DNA of 64,000 nt from Sphingobacterium gobiense (GCF_002980575.1 NZ_PVBS01000002.1:1116001-1180000), one strand, 5' to 3'. Shown: positions 44,149-52,756, numbered from the stretch's first letter. The notes: generated by a model not told the origin, from the letters alone. A program made the numbers and translations.

Positions 44149-45747
44149 ATGAAAAATATATATATATATTTGATTTTGCTCTCGGTAACGTTAAGTGGCT
44201 GTGAAAGCTTTTTGGACAAGCGGGATCCTACAGCCACTACCTTTGAAGAGTTTTTTAATACCGAAGCAGATCTACGGCGTGTCGCATACAGTTCCTATTT
44301 AGACTTTTTTACGCCGCGGAGCGATCGTAGGTTGCTATTCTATATGAAAGATGGGCGATCCGATGACGCTTATGCACGTGTTGAGACCGACCACCATCTA
44401 CGGATTGCCAACGGAAATATCAATGCTAACACCCGCGCATTTGAGTATTATTATACACTACATTTTAAACATATCGGGCGGATCAATAATTATATTGCTA
44501 CTATCGATGCACCTTATGTGGAAGATGAAGCCATTCGCGAGAAGTATAAAGCCATCTTGGAAGGTCTACGGGTTTGGCACTATTTTGAAGCTACAACACG
44601 TTGGGGTGACATTCCTTTTCTGCTGGAGCCGGCAACGATAGAAGAGGCCAAACAAAAGCCGTTGCCTAAACAGGAGGTGTTGGGCAGACTGTTTGAAATG
44701 TCGGAAAGCATTGCAAACCGATTGCCGTCCGGCGAATATTCTACAGATAAATTCTTTTTCAATAAAGAATCGTTTAAAACACTCGTGATGCGTTATGCTC
44801 TGTACCATGGACGATATGAACTTGCGGCCCGATTAGCACAAGAAGTGATGGATAGCGGACAATATGAGCTTTATCCGAATTATGGCGATTTATTTCAATA
44901 TGCGGGAGCATCCTCAAACAAAGAATTTATCCAGCATCACAACTTAGAGGCCGTCGGTACCAATGTTACGTACTCTTTCAGGGATTTAGGCCCACATTTC
45001 CGTACAGGGAACGGTCAGTCTTATAGCGTTCCGACCAAAGCATTGGTAGATGCTTATTGGACGTTACAAGGACGCCCTATAAGCAATTGTCCGTTGCATA
45101 CGAAAGAGGAATATGAACTGGATCCCAAGTTGAACAGAGACCCACGTTTCCAGGCGAGCATTATGGGGCATGGAGATATTTTTTACGGGGAGGAAATTGA
45201 TATTTATAACACACAAAGCCCGATGTACTACCAAAATCTGAGAGCCAGCAAATCGGGATATTGGTACCGGAAGTTTGTACCCGAAGAAGACGCTTTTCGT
45301 AATGGTAATTTGGTCTTTGGCATCACCCGCTACGCAGAGGTGTTGTTAACTTACGCCGAGGCAAAGATTATGCAGAACGATATCAATGCATTAGCAAAAG
45401 ACTGTATTAATCAGATCCGAAGAAGAGCCGGCCTAGATATGAACTATGCGGATGTGACGTTACCAGTATACAGCGCTTATACACAGCAACAATGGATTGA
45501 ATTGATCCGTAACGAACGCCGTACGGAGTTTGCTGGAGAAGGAATGCGGTATGACGACATTCTCCGATGGAAAATTGCGGAAGATGTATTGAATAAACCG
45601 GCATTAGGACATACCAGAATGGTGGGGAATCAAAAGCAAACGCTACATATCGAAAATAGGACGTTCGCACCACATAATTATTTGTGGCCGCATCATGAGC
45701 TGCAATTAAAAATCGAACCGGAATTGGTACAAAACCCAGGTTATTAA
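44149..45747 (+). CDS. SusD/RagB-family nutrient-binding lipoprotein
   Basis: Surface lipoprotein, 532 residues, forming the lid on the SusC barrel. Signal MKNIYIYLILLSVTLSGC with lipid Cys18, followed by ESFLDKRDPT. The helical TPR-like SusD scaffold is seen in RRVAYSSYLDFF, YEYYYTLHFKHIGRINNY, EGLRVWHYFEATTRWGDIPFL and the C-terminal RYAEVLLTYAEAKIM and WIELIRNERRTEFAGEGMRYDDILRWK. It lies 19 bp after susC and ends at a strong terminator. No glycoside hydrolase, peptidase or sulfatase is attached. Confidence 0.95.
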   Translation: MKNIYIYLILLSVTLSGCESFLDKRDPTATTFEEFFNTEADLRRVAYSSYLDFFTPRSDRRLLFYMKDGRSDDAYARVETDHHLRIANGNINANTRAFEYYYTLHFKHIGRINNYIATIDAPYVEDEAIREKYKAILEGLRVWHYFEATTRWGDIPFLLEPATIEEAKQKPLPKQEVLGRLFEMSESIANRLPSGEYSTDKFFFNKESFKTLVMRYALYHGRYELAARLAQEVMDSGQYELYPNYGDLFQYAGASSNKEFIQHHNLEAVGTNVTYSFRDLGPHFRTGNGQSYSVPTKALVDAYWTLQGRPISNCPLHTKEEYELDPKLNRDPRFQASIMGHGDIFYGEEIDIYNTQSPMYYQNLRASKSGYWYRKFVPEEDAFRNGNLVFGITRYAEVLLTYAEAKIMQNDINALAKDCINQIRRRAGLDMNYADVTLPVYSAYTQQQWIELIRNERRTEFAGEGMRYDDILRWKIAEDVLNKPALGHTRMVGNQKQTLHIENRTFAPHNYLWPHHELQLKIEPELVQNPGY

Positions 45748-45763
45748 TCTTGGTTAAAAAGCC

Positions 45764-45797
45764 AAACGGGTGAAAGAAACTTTCACCCGTTTTTTTA
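45764..45797 (+). terminator. terminator of susCD
   Basis: Perfect arms AACGGGTGAAAG and CTTTCACCCGTT with a three-base loop and seven T residues. Confidence 0.92.
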
Positions 45798-45850
45798 TGT
45801 ATTAAAAAATAAAATATCGCTATTCTGATTTTTTTTGGCTACTTAACCCA

Positions 45851-45858
45851 TACTTTTG
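45851..45858 (+). promoter_or_regulatory. -7 promoter element of the rlmI-like gene
   Basis: TActTTTG ending 5 bp before the ATG. Transcription would begin at or next to the start codon, so a leaderless mRNA is expected. Confidence 0.65.
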
Positions 45859-45863
45859 CAGGT

Positions 45864-47048
45864 ATGAACAAAATTATACTGCATAAAAACAAAGAAAAAG
45901 CAGCTTGGCAATTACACCCTTGGATTTTTTCTGGCGCAATAAAAAGCGTAGAGGGGACACCTGCAAATGGTACCGTTGTTAAGGTTTTTAATATAGATAA
46001 GGAATTTATAGCCTATGGTGTTTACAATGCCCATTCGCGGGTAGCTGTCCGCCTATTGGAATGGAACCAGCAGCATCCTATAGACGATGGATGGTGGCGC
46101 AGCCGCATACAACGTGCTGTAGAACTGCGAACGCCTTTATTAACGGATCAGAACGATACGGTACGACTGATTTTCGCGGAAGCTGACTTTTTACCGGGGC
46201 TTATTGTCGATAAATATGGTGAGTTCTTGTCGGTACAGATACATTCTTCGGGTATCGAAGCCGTAAAGACCATCATCGTTGAAGAATTGGTACAGCTTTT
46301 ACAGCCTAAAGGGATTTATGAGCGAAGCGATCTAAATGCCCGCCAACACGAAGGATTAGCAGACGCGAATGGATTGTTGTACGGGGAGATGCCATCCGAA
46401 TTTGTCGAGGTGATCGAAAATGGTATTCGTTACCAGATAAACATTGTCGAAGGGCAAAAGTCCGGCTTTTATTGTGATCAACGGGATAATCGCTCGTTGA
46501 CAGCACAGTACGTTAAAGATAAACGTGTGCTAGACTGTTTCTGTTACTCCGGAGGGTTTACACTAAATGCTGCTAAAGCAGGAGCATCTTCTATTGTCTC
46601 TGTTGATAGCTCAGCTTTGGCTATAGAGACACTGCATAGGAATATCGTATTAAATGGTTTTAATCCTATTACGCATACAGCCGTTCAGGCTGATGTCAAT
46701 AAATATCTTCGCCAATTGAGAGAAGAGGGGGAGAAGTTTGATGTTATTATCTTAGACCCTCCAAAGTATGCTCCATCCCGTTCGGCTTTGGATAAGGCAG
46801 CTAGGGCGTATAAAGATTTGAATAGACGCGCACTGCTTTTATTAGAAAGTGGTGGAGTCTTGGCTACTTTTTCTTGTTCTGGCGCAATGGATATCGATAC
46901 GTTTAAACAAGTTATTGCCTGGGCTGCGTTGGATGCCGGAAAGGAAATCCAATTTATTCGACAATTTAATCAACCGGAAGATCATCCAATTCGAGCATCA
47001 TTTCCAGAAGGCGAATATTTAAAGGGATTGCTGGTGCGGATAGTATAG
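45864..47048 (+). CDS. SAM-dependent rRNA (cytosine-C5) methyltransferase, RlmI-like
   Basis: A 394-residue protein with an N-terminal PUA domain (KIILHKNKEKAAWQLHPWIFSGAIKSVEG) and an RlmI-type insert, then a Rossmann methyltransferase. SAM-binding motif I is VLDCFCYSGGFTLNAAKAGAS (about 223-243), motif IV is IILDPPKYAPSRSA, and a second catalytic-type cysteine follows in ATFSCSGAMD. RlmI methylates C1962 of 23S rRNA in Escherichia coli; the same target here is inferred from family only. Confidence 0.92.
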   Translation: MNKIILHKNKEKAAWQLHPWIFSGAIKSVEGTPANGTVVKVFNIDKEFIAYGVYNAHSRVAVRLLEWNQQHPIDDGWWRSRIQRAVELRTPLLTDQNDTVRLIFAEADFLPGLIVDKYGEFLSVQIHSSGIEAVKTIIVEELVQLLQPKGIYERSDLNARQHEGLADANGLLYGEMPSEFVEVIENGIRYQINIVEGQKSGFYCDQRDNRSLTAQYVKDKRVLDCFCYSGGFTLNAAKAGASSIVSVDSSALAIETLHRNIVLNGFNPITHTAVQADVNKYLRQLREEGEKFDVIILDPPKYAPSRSALDKAARAYKDLNRRALLLLESGGVLATFSCSGAMDIDTFKQVIAWAALDAGKEIQFIRQFNQPEDHPIRASFPEGEYLKGLLVRIV

Positions 47049-47221
47049 GAAGAACGCGTATTTGACAAAAATATGAAAATGTTCAAAAAGTAAAGCTTTG
47101 ATAAGAGTCTAATACTTGGTAGTTTTGTATTACTATACTGGAAAACCCTGTCTGACGGTTGGACCAAAATGGAGATTTATTTCCGGTTTTGAAAGACAAA
47201 AGTTCATAAAAATTGCGTATT

Positions 47222-47881
47222 ATGGCAAAGAAGTTATATGTATCAAACGGAACCGAATCCGTTCGGATGTTTAAGAATAATTTTTTGGAATCCTTGACTA
47301 AAATACATTACAGTGTTCCGTTGATATTTTGGATTCCAGTCATAGGTTATTTTATTTATAAAGCCTACACAAAAGGTGAAATGTCTATGGGAAATATCGC
47401 TTTGTATTTTTTTGCTGGTTTGGCTTTTTGGACATTGGCAGAATATATTTTACACCGTTGGGTATTTCATTACGAACCAACGTCTAATTGGGGTAAACGT
47501 ATACATTTTATTTTTCATGGTGTACATCACGACTACCCAAAAGATCGGTTACGTTTAGTCATGCCGTTATCAGCGAGTATCCCCCTAGCTGCTATTATTT
47601 ATTTTATTTTCAGTCTATTTTTACCGGAATTTATATTAGCCGCTTTTTTCGCTGGATTTCTATTGGGCTACCTTATTTACGACGAATGTCACTATGCCAT
47701 GCATCATGCTAATTTTAAATCGGGATTGTTCAAGAAAGTAAAAGATCACCATATGCTCCATCACTATGCTGATCCGGAGCGTGGATTCGGAGTGAGTTCC
47801 GCGATATGGGATGTTATATTCGATTCCGGTTTCAGGAAAAAGAAGGAGAAAAACACTATAAATGAAAAAGAAGCTGACTAA
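47222..47881 (+). CDS. fatty acid hydroxylase / sterol desaturase family protein
   Basis: Integral-membrane di-iron enzyme, 219 residues from the ATG at 47222 (an in-frame TTG lies nine bases upstream). Four membrane segments. The full set of histidine clusters is present: HRWVFH, HFIFHGVHHDYPKDRLR, ECHYAMHH and KDHHMLHHYADPERGFGVSS. The HGVHHDYPKD motif matches fatty-acid 2-hydroxylases (Scs7/FA2H) that act on ceramide acyl chains. Sphingobacteriaceae make sphingolipids with 2-hydroxy acids, so that substrate is plausible but inferred. It converges on fabH over a shared terminator formed partly by its own last codons. Confidence 0.88.
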   Translation: MAKKLYVSNGTESVRMFKNNFLESLTKIHYSVPLIFWIPVIGYFIYKAYTKGEMSMGNIALYFFAGLAFWTLAEYILHRWVFHYEPTSNWGKRIHFIFHGVHHDYPKDRLRLVMPLSASIPLAAIIYFIFSLFLPEFILAAFFAGFLLGYLIYDECHYAMHHANFKSGLFKKVKDHHMLHHYADPERGFGVSSAIWDVIFDSGFRKKKEKNTINEKEAD

Positions 47882-47898
47882 TCAGCTTCTTTTTCATT
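47861..47898. terminator. bidirectional terminator overlapping a coding end
   Basis: Perfect 17-bp arms, AATGAAAAAGAAGCTGA (47861-47877) and TCAGCTTCTTTTTCATT (47882-47898), around a four-base loop. The left arm encodes the last residues of the hydroxylase (NEKEAD), so coding and termination share sequence. Confidence 0.9.
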
Positions 47899-47901
47899 TA
47901 T

Positions 47902-48948
47902 TTACCACCGTATCAATGCAGCCCCCCAAGTAAATCCGGCACCAAAGGCAGCTAAACAGATTAAATCACCGTCCTTGATCTTTCCCTCTTCCCACGCTTC
48001 GCATAATGCAATAGGAACAGAAGCTGCGGTCGTGTTGCCATATTTTTGAATATTGTTAAAAACCTGATCGTCACCCAATCCCAACGTCTTCTGCACAAAT
48101 TGTGCAATCCGGAGGTTGGCTTGATGAGGGATAAGTAAATCAATGGCGGTCGATTGGAGATTATTTTTTGCCAATGCTTCTTGTATAACTTCCGGAAATT
48201 TAACCACGGCTTTTTTGAATACGGCTTGTCCATCCATATATGGAAATGCAGAGCCATCTTCTAACATTTCTTTTGTAAATAACATACCTCCAAGTTCCTG
48301 CTCAGACCAATCTGGCTGTTTGTCCAACCATATTCCTCCGGACGTTCCAGGATAATACATGGCGAGCTTTTCAGCTTCGGCGCCATCCGAGTGTAAATGG
48401 GTGCTGAGGATACCTTTTCCGGCTTCGGTAGTCGGTTGCATCACGACGGCTCCGGCACCATCGCCAAAGATAACCGAAACAGCACGTCCGCGGGTGGAAT
48501 AATCCAAGGCAAAAGAATGCTTTTCAGAACCAACAACCAGGATGTTCTTGTACATACCGGTTTTGATGAACTGGTCTGCAATAGAGAGTGCGTATACGAA
48601 GCCTGAACATTGATTTCTAATATCAAGTGCACCGATTTCTCCCATCCCCATTTCACGCTGTAATAACACCCCACAACCCGGAAAATAATAATCGGGGGAT
48701 AGTGTTGCAAATATCACGAAGTCAATGTCTTCTACTGTTGTATTTGCCCGCTCGATCGCAATTCTAGCTGCTTCGATACCCATTGTCGTCGTCGTTTCTC
48801 CTATACGGTCAGCGTAGCGTCGCTCCTTAATGCCTGTCCGCTCTTGGATCCATTCATCACTGGTATCCATAAACCGGGTAAGATCATCGTTTGTGTATAC
48901 ATTTTTTGGCACGTAATATCCTATGCCGGCAATTTTCGATTGAAACAT
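47902..48948 (-). CDS. fabH: beta-ketoacyl-ACP synthase III
   Basis: Starts fatty-acid elongation by condensing an acyl-CoA primer with malonyl-ACP. 348 residues, with the intact triad Cys114 (IRNQCSGFVYAL), His275 (LIPHQANLRI) and Asn305 (YGNTTAAS). Bacteroidota make branched acids, so branched primers are likely. It is alone, not in the usual plsX-fabH-rpmF group, and its upstream region contains the 21-bp AACGTT array. A near-consensus AAaaTTTG lies about 35 bp upstream of the start. Confidence 0.95.
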   Translation of the reverse strand: MFQSKIAGIGYYVPKNVYTNDDLTRFMDTSDEWIQERTGIKERRYADRIGETTTTMGIEAARIAIERANTTVEDIDFVIFATLSPDYYFPGCGVLLQREMGMGEIGALDIRNQCSGFVYALSIADQFIKTGMYKNILVVGSEKHSFALDYSTRGRAVSVIFGDGAGAVVMQPTTEAGKGILSTHLHSDGAEAEKLAMYYPGTSGGIWLDKQPDWSEQELGGMLFTKEMLEDGSAFPYMDGQAVFKKAVVKFPEVIQEALAKNNLQSTAIDLLIPHQANLRIAQFVQKTLGLGDDQVFNNIQKYGNTTAASVPIALCEAWEEGKIKDGDLICLAAFGAGFTWGAALIRW

Positions 48949-49007
48949 CTTACTTCCTTTCCTGATGATTAGTGTGTAAATCTACAAATTTTAAGCATTT
49001 AAATGAT

Positions 49008-49026
49008 TAAGCACGTTTCGTGCTTA
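49008..49026. repeat. short perfect palindrome upstream of fabH
   Basis: TAAGCACG-TTT-CGTGCTTA, 8-bp arms around a three-base loop, 60 bp upstream of the fabH start. No T-run. It may be an operator or a hairpin near the fabH transcript start. Confidence 0.5.
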
Positions 49027-49099
49027 GGGGATGATGTCATATTATACCAAAAAAACATCTGAAATTGACTCCAAAGAAACGGTTTTGATCGTATATACT

Positions 49100-49414
49100 G
49101 ACGTCAATATAAATTATAATAACGTAATTATCAATTAAACAAACGTTATTATATGAAATAATAACGTTGTATTATTTATACTTAACGTTGAATTAAGATA
49201 TAATAACAGATTTATATTTTATAATAACGTTAAAAAATAAAATATAAACGTTAGCATATATAATATTAACACATTTATATTTAATAATAACGTTTTATTT
49301 CTTTAAATAACCGATGTTTTTATATAAACAAACGTTAAAATAGTCTTTAGTAACGTTGTTTAGAGATAAACTAACGTTTCAATAATATAAAATAACGTTA
49401 ATGTGATGTGTAGA
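49100..49414. repeat. 21-bp-phased AACGTT array
   Basis: Fifteen consecutive 21-bp units. AACGTT is exact at 49142, 49163, 49184, 49226, 49247, 49289, 49331, 49352, 49373 and 49394; all spacings are 21 or 42. The missing phases hold degenerate cores: GACGTC (49100), AACGTA (49121), AACAGA (49205), AACACA (49268), ACCGAT (49310). The other 15 bp of each unit are nearly all A/T and vary freely, except that the 49205 and 49268 units are almost identical, hinting at a 63-bp duplication. The core is its own reverse complement, so the array has no strand. Function unknown. Confidence 0.93.
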
Positions 49415-49526
49415 CATCTGGATGTATACTAGTGTTGACCATGCTGATTATTAGCATGATAATTGTTAGGTGCAGGGCATGCGATGTCGATGATAAACAA
49501 CCCTTTCATAACTTTAAAATATTAAT

Positions 49527-49534
49527 TATTTTTG
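49527..49534 (+). promoter_or_regulatory. -7 promoter element of clpS
   Basis: TAttTTTG ending 4 bp before the clpS ATG, with a TTTC at 49504-49507, 19 bp upstream, as a near-match -33 element. The transcript is expected to be leaderless. Confidence 0.65.
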
Positions 49535-49538
49535 CGAT

Positions 49539-49820
49539 ATGAGTGTAGAAACAGAACAAGAAGCGTTTACGCTTGAAGAGATATTAGCAGTTGTCCAGTC
49601 TTCAAACCGTCTGATTCTGTGGAACGATGAGATTAATACTTTCGACCATGTCATTAATTGCCTAATGAAGCACTTACAATATTCAGAAGAACAAGCTGAG
49701 CAAATAGCGTGGAAAGTCCATACGAAAGGCAAGTGCGCTGTGCTCGAGGGTTCTTTGACAGAGATGGAAGTGTACCGGAAGATCTTAAAATCCGAAGGGT
49801 TGACTGTTTCCGTAGAATAA
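49539..49820 (+). CDS. clpS: ClpS adaptor protein
   Basis: Adaptor that delivers N-degron substrates to ClpAP or ClpCP. 93 residues with a disordered N-terminus and the ClpS core RLILWNDEINTFDHVINCLMKHLQYSEEQAEQIAWKVHTKGKCAV spread over residues 24-68; the NDEINTFDHV segment forms the N-degron pocket, with downstream His and Cys as usual. No clp ATPase is adjacent. The array at 49100-49414 ends 124 bp before its start codon. Confidence 0.92.
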   Translation: MSVETEQEAFTLEEILAVVQSSNRLILWNDEINTFDHVINCLMKHLQYSEEQAEQIAWKVHTKGKCAVLEGSLTEMEVYRKILKSEGLTVSVE

Positions 49821-49956
49821 TTTTTTTGTGTTCTTTTCCTGCGAAAAACCTTCCTTCAACCCCTTTTTCTTGATAAAAATGGCCGCAAAACAATATGAGG
49901 CCGTTTTAGTCCGCTTTGTAGCGAAGCAATATTGATCCGCTTTAAGCTACACATGC

Positions 49957-49981
49957 CGGCGCGAGCTTGCAGCTGGTGCCG
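49957..49981. other. GC-rich hairpin in the clpS-barrel gap
   Basis: Ten-pair stem from C49957 to G49981 with inner AGCT-tgc-AGCT and one G-G mismatch. It sits in a 437-bp gap (49821-50257) without a convincing gene and well ahead of the terminator at 50115-50149. It may be part of a small RNA or of the clpS 3' untranslated region. Confidence 0.4.
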
Positions 49982-50114
49982 TCTCCTTAACATGAGAAGC
50001 CTTGGCAACTATATATCAATCACGTTTCTCTACACCATTGTAGGATCTCTCCTTAACTTTAATTGTCGCATCGGGATTTTTGAGATTTGTAGAAACTCAT
50101 TTTTAGTACGATCC

Positions 50115-50149
50115 CCTCCTCTCAAATATCCGAAGAGACGAGGTTTTTT
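50115..50149 (+). terminator. terminator-like hairpin after the unassigned clpS-downstream region
   Basis: Arms CCTCcTCTC and GAGAcGAGG (one C-C mismatch) followed by six T residues and more T-rich sequence. It is 295 bp after the clpS stop, so the transcript that ends here is either a long clpS tail or an independent RNA. Confidence 0.6.
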
Positions 50150-50257
50150 GTTTCTTTTTCTACGGGAAAAAAAGAAAAATGACATCGTAATAATGCAGTT
50201 ACGATAGAACGATAGCAGCTTTTATTTTGTTTTTTTGTGAAAAGGACATTTATTCAC

Positions 50258-52756
50258 ATGATATTCACTAGGAACTTGAAGCTTATTTTTTTTATTATTT
50301 TTTGTCCCCTCTTTCTTTTCGCACAACAGGGGAAGATAGAAACCATTGTTATTGATGAGGAAACCAGCGAGCCTATTATCGGTGCTAGCGCCTCTCTTCT
50401 TCAACAATCCAATCAAAGTTATGTTCAGGGTGCGCAAAGTGACATCGAGGGAAAACTCGTGTTTTCTGACGTTGATTTTGGAACATACATGATTCGGATA
50501 ACCTATGTTGGAAAAGAAAATGTTCTTATTGAAAATGTAAGCGTAGCGAGCCAACAACCATTAAAACTAGCGGGGGTGTCCATGATGGATGATGGAAAGT
50601 TGATTGAAGAGGTTGTTGTCGAAGGACGGGTGCCGGAGATGCGCTTGGGGATCGATAAAAAAGTTTTCGATGTTTCCCAAAGTTTAGTCAGTGTGGGAGG
50701 TTCAGCCAGTGATTTACTGGAAAATGTTCCAACGCTAGATGTAGATGCTGACGGGAATGTTTCCCTCCGAGGCTCTAGCAGTGTGAAAATTTTGATTGAT
50801 GGTAGAGAGTCGGCTATGGCCGGGTCTGATATAAATGCATTGCTGCAATCGTTGCCTGCAAACAGTATTGACAAGGTTGAACTTATTACCAACCCATCTG
50901 CAAAATATGATGCGGCGGGCCAATCAGGTATTGTCAATATCGTGTTAAAAAAGAACGTGAGAACGGGGCTGAATGGCAGTGTGACGGCATCGGGAGGCTC
51001 TTATGATAATTACAATGCTGGAATCGACCTGAATTACAGAGATCGTAAGTTTAATTTCTTTGGTGGATATAACTACGCGAATAGAGTTCGCCCGGGCGAC
51101 GGCTTTAATGATAACACAGAGCTTATCGATGGCGTGATTCAGGAAAATAGTGCGCGAACGATTAGTACGAGTGACAATAACCGGAAAGGAAAAAATCATA
51201 CCCTGCGATTTGGAACCGATTGGTATGCTGCACCCAAAACCACCCTTAGCTTGGGAGCGAATGTAAGTATTCGGGACAATGATAGACGTTCGGACATCAA
51301 TTACCAGTATTTTAATCTTCCGGAACTAGGAGAGCGCGCTTCTCGGGTTTCGCAACAATATGAAGAAGACTTGGGTGTAGATATCACATTTGATTTTAAG
51401 CAAGAGCTCAAAAGGGAGGGCGAGGAGATTACCGCCAATATCACCTACGGAAATGATACGGAAGACGGGACGAACGATTTTTATCAAAGGTTTGACAACG
51501 GACGTGCCCCTTTCGAGCGCCGGAATGTGACGAGTGAAGCTGGAAAGAATTGGAATTTTCAAATGGATTATGTCTTGCCATTTGCTGAAGACCACAAATT
51601 TGAGGCGGGTTACCGTACCATGGTGCGTAACAGTGAAGATTCCCAATGGTCGAACGTATTGGATACTGTGACGAATCAATTTATGCCAGACTATAGTGTC
51701 AGTAATGATTTTGATTTGACCAATAGCGTGCACGCATTGTATGTGAATTATCAACGTAAACTGACAGAGAAACTGGGTGTGCAGGTGGGATTTCGCGGAG
51801 AGCAAACCTATTTAAGGTCCACTTACTATAATTTGGATCCGGATGCCCCGGAAGATGAAAGAACAAATGACGGAAATCAGGATTTTTTCCGCCTTTATCC
51901 CAGTGCCTTCTTATCATACGAAGTGGGCAACTCCGGCGATAAAGTACAGCTTTCTTATACGCGACGTGTACAACGGCCGGGTGGATGGCAAGTGAACCCA
52001 TTCGTCAATGTGAGCGATGAAATGAATTACCGGCAAGGTAATCCGAACCTATTACCAGAGGATATACATTCCTTTGAATTGAGCTTTGCTAAGTTTTACG
52101 ACAAATGGAATTTCATTAGTTCCGCATACTATCGCCGATCAAGCGATATGATGAGCCCGTTTTTAATAGATCCCGAAGAAATAGCCGATATTGTCGGTGA
52201 TAGAAGTAACGTAACGTTTAGACGGTGGGAAAATGTATCGAAGCAGGACGCGATGGGACTGGAGCTGATATCAAAAGTGAACTTTCTGCAATGGTGGGAT
52301 GCAACGGCTAACGTTAACTTGTTTTATGACAAAACAATGCCTTATGCGGAATTCAATACCGGTGACGTCGAAAACTTCAGCTGGAATGGTAACATCAATA
52401 CCAATGTGAAGTTTACAAAATCTACCACCCTGCAAGCCCGAGGTTTCTACCGCGCTCCCAGAAAATGGGTTCAAGGCCGGATGCGATCTATGGCAGGACT
52501 TGACTTGGCAGTACGTCAGGATGTGCTTTCGGGGAAAGGAAGTGTGATGTTTAATGTGCGGGATGTATTCAATACACGTAGATTCCGGATGGAGAATAAC
52601 CTACCGACGCAGTTCATTCAAATGGAAAACCGATGGATGCGTAGAATGTTTTCCCTATCCTTCACTTACCGTTTTGGTATCCAGGATTTAACCAAAAAGC
52701 GAGAGGATCGTGGAGGAGAGAATGGTATGGATGAGGGCATGGAAGGAGGCTTTTAA
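50258..52756 (+). CDS. outer-membrane beta-barrel protein, TonB-receptor-like
   Basis: An 832-residue outer-membrane protein. I chose the ATG at 50258, which begins the signal peptide (MIFTRNLKLIFFIIFCPLFLFAQQ), over an in-frame GTG at 50237. It has a carboxypeptidase-regulatory-like domain (VIDEETSEPIIGASASLLQQ), a plug-like region (VGGSASDLLENVPTLDVDADGNVSLRGSSSVKILIDGRES) and an OMP_b-brl_3 type barrel, ending YRFGIQDLTKKREDRGG with a short Gly/Glu-rich tail. This family differs from SusC, has no SusD partner, and is often linked to metal or cofactor uptake or surface assembly; the substrate is unknown. DUF1080 follows 52 bp later. Confidence 0.88.
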   Translation: MIFTRNLKLIFFIIFCPLFLFAQQGKIETIVIDEETSEPIIGASASLLQQSNQSYVQGAQSDIEGKLVFSDVDFGTYMIRITYVGKENVLIENVSVASQQPLKLAGVSMMDDGKLIEEVVVEGRVPEMRLGIDKKVFDVSQSLVSVGGSASDLLENVPTLDVDADGNVSLRGSSSVKILIDGRESAMAGSDINALLQSLPANSIDKVELITNPSAKYDAAGQSGIVNIVLKKNVRTGLNGSVTASGGSYDNYNAGIDLNYRDRKFNFFGGYNYANRVRPGDGFNDNTELIDGVIQENSARTISTSDNNRKGKNHTLRFGTDWYAAPKTTLSLGANVSIRDNDRRSDINYQYFNLPELGERASRVSQQYEEDLGVDITFDFKQELKREGEEITANITYGNDTEDGTNDFYQRFDNGRAPFERRNVTSEAGKNWNFQMDYVLPFAEDHKFEAGYRTMVRNSEDSQWSNVLDTVTNQFMPDYSVSNDFDLTNSVHALYVNYQRKLTEKLGVQVGFRGEQTYLRSTYYNLDPDAPEDERTNDGNQDFFRLYPSAFLSYEVGNSGDKVQLSYTRRVQRPGGWQVNPFVNVSDEMNYRQGNPNLLPEDIHSFELSFAKFYDKWNFISSAYYRRSSDMMSPFLIDPEEIADIVGDRSNVTFRRWENVSKQDAMGLELISKVNFLQWWDATANVNLFYDKTMPYAEFNTGDVENFSWNGNINTNVKFTKSTTLQARGFYRAPRKWVQGRMRSMAGLDLAVRQDVLSGKGSVMFNVRDVFNTRRFRMENNLPTQFIQMENRWMRRMFSLSFTYRFGIQDLTKKREDRGGENGMDEGMEGGF

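Noticed and set aside
49100..49414. CRISPR array
   Set aside because: Only six bases are conserved per 21-bp unit, spacers are low-complexity AT and no cas genes are present.
49100..49538. Replication origin
   Set aside because: I see no DnaA-box cluster (TTATCCACA-like) and no dnaA, dnaN or gyrB nearby; only the AACGTT array is present.
49932..50207. 91-residue plus-strand frame after clpS
   Set aside because: It starts at an alternative codon, runs through a GC-rich hairpin and a terminator-like hairpin, and resembles no protein family.
51326..51805. 159-residue minus-strand frame opposite the outer-membrane barrel gene
   Set aside because: Antisense shadow with no domain and no promoter element.
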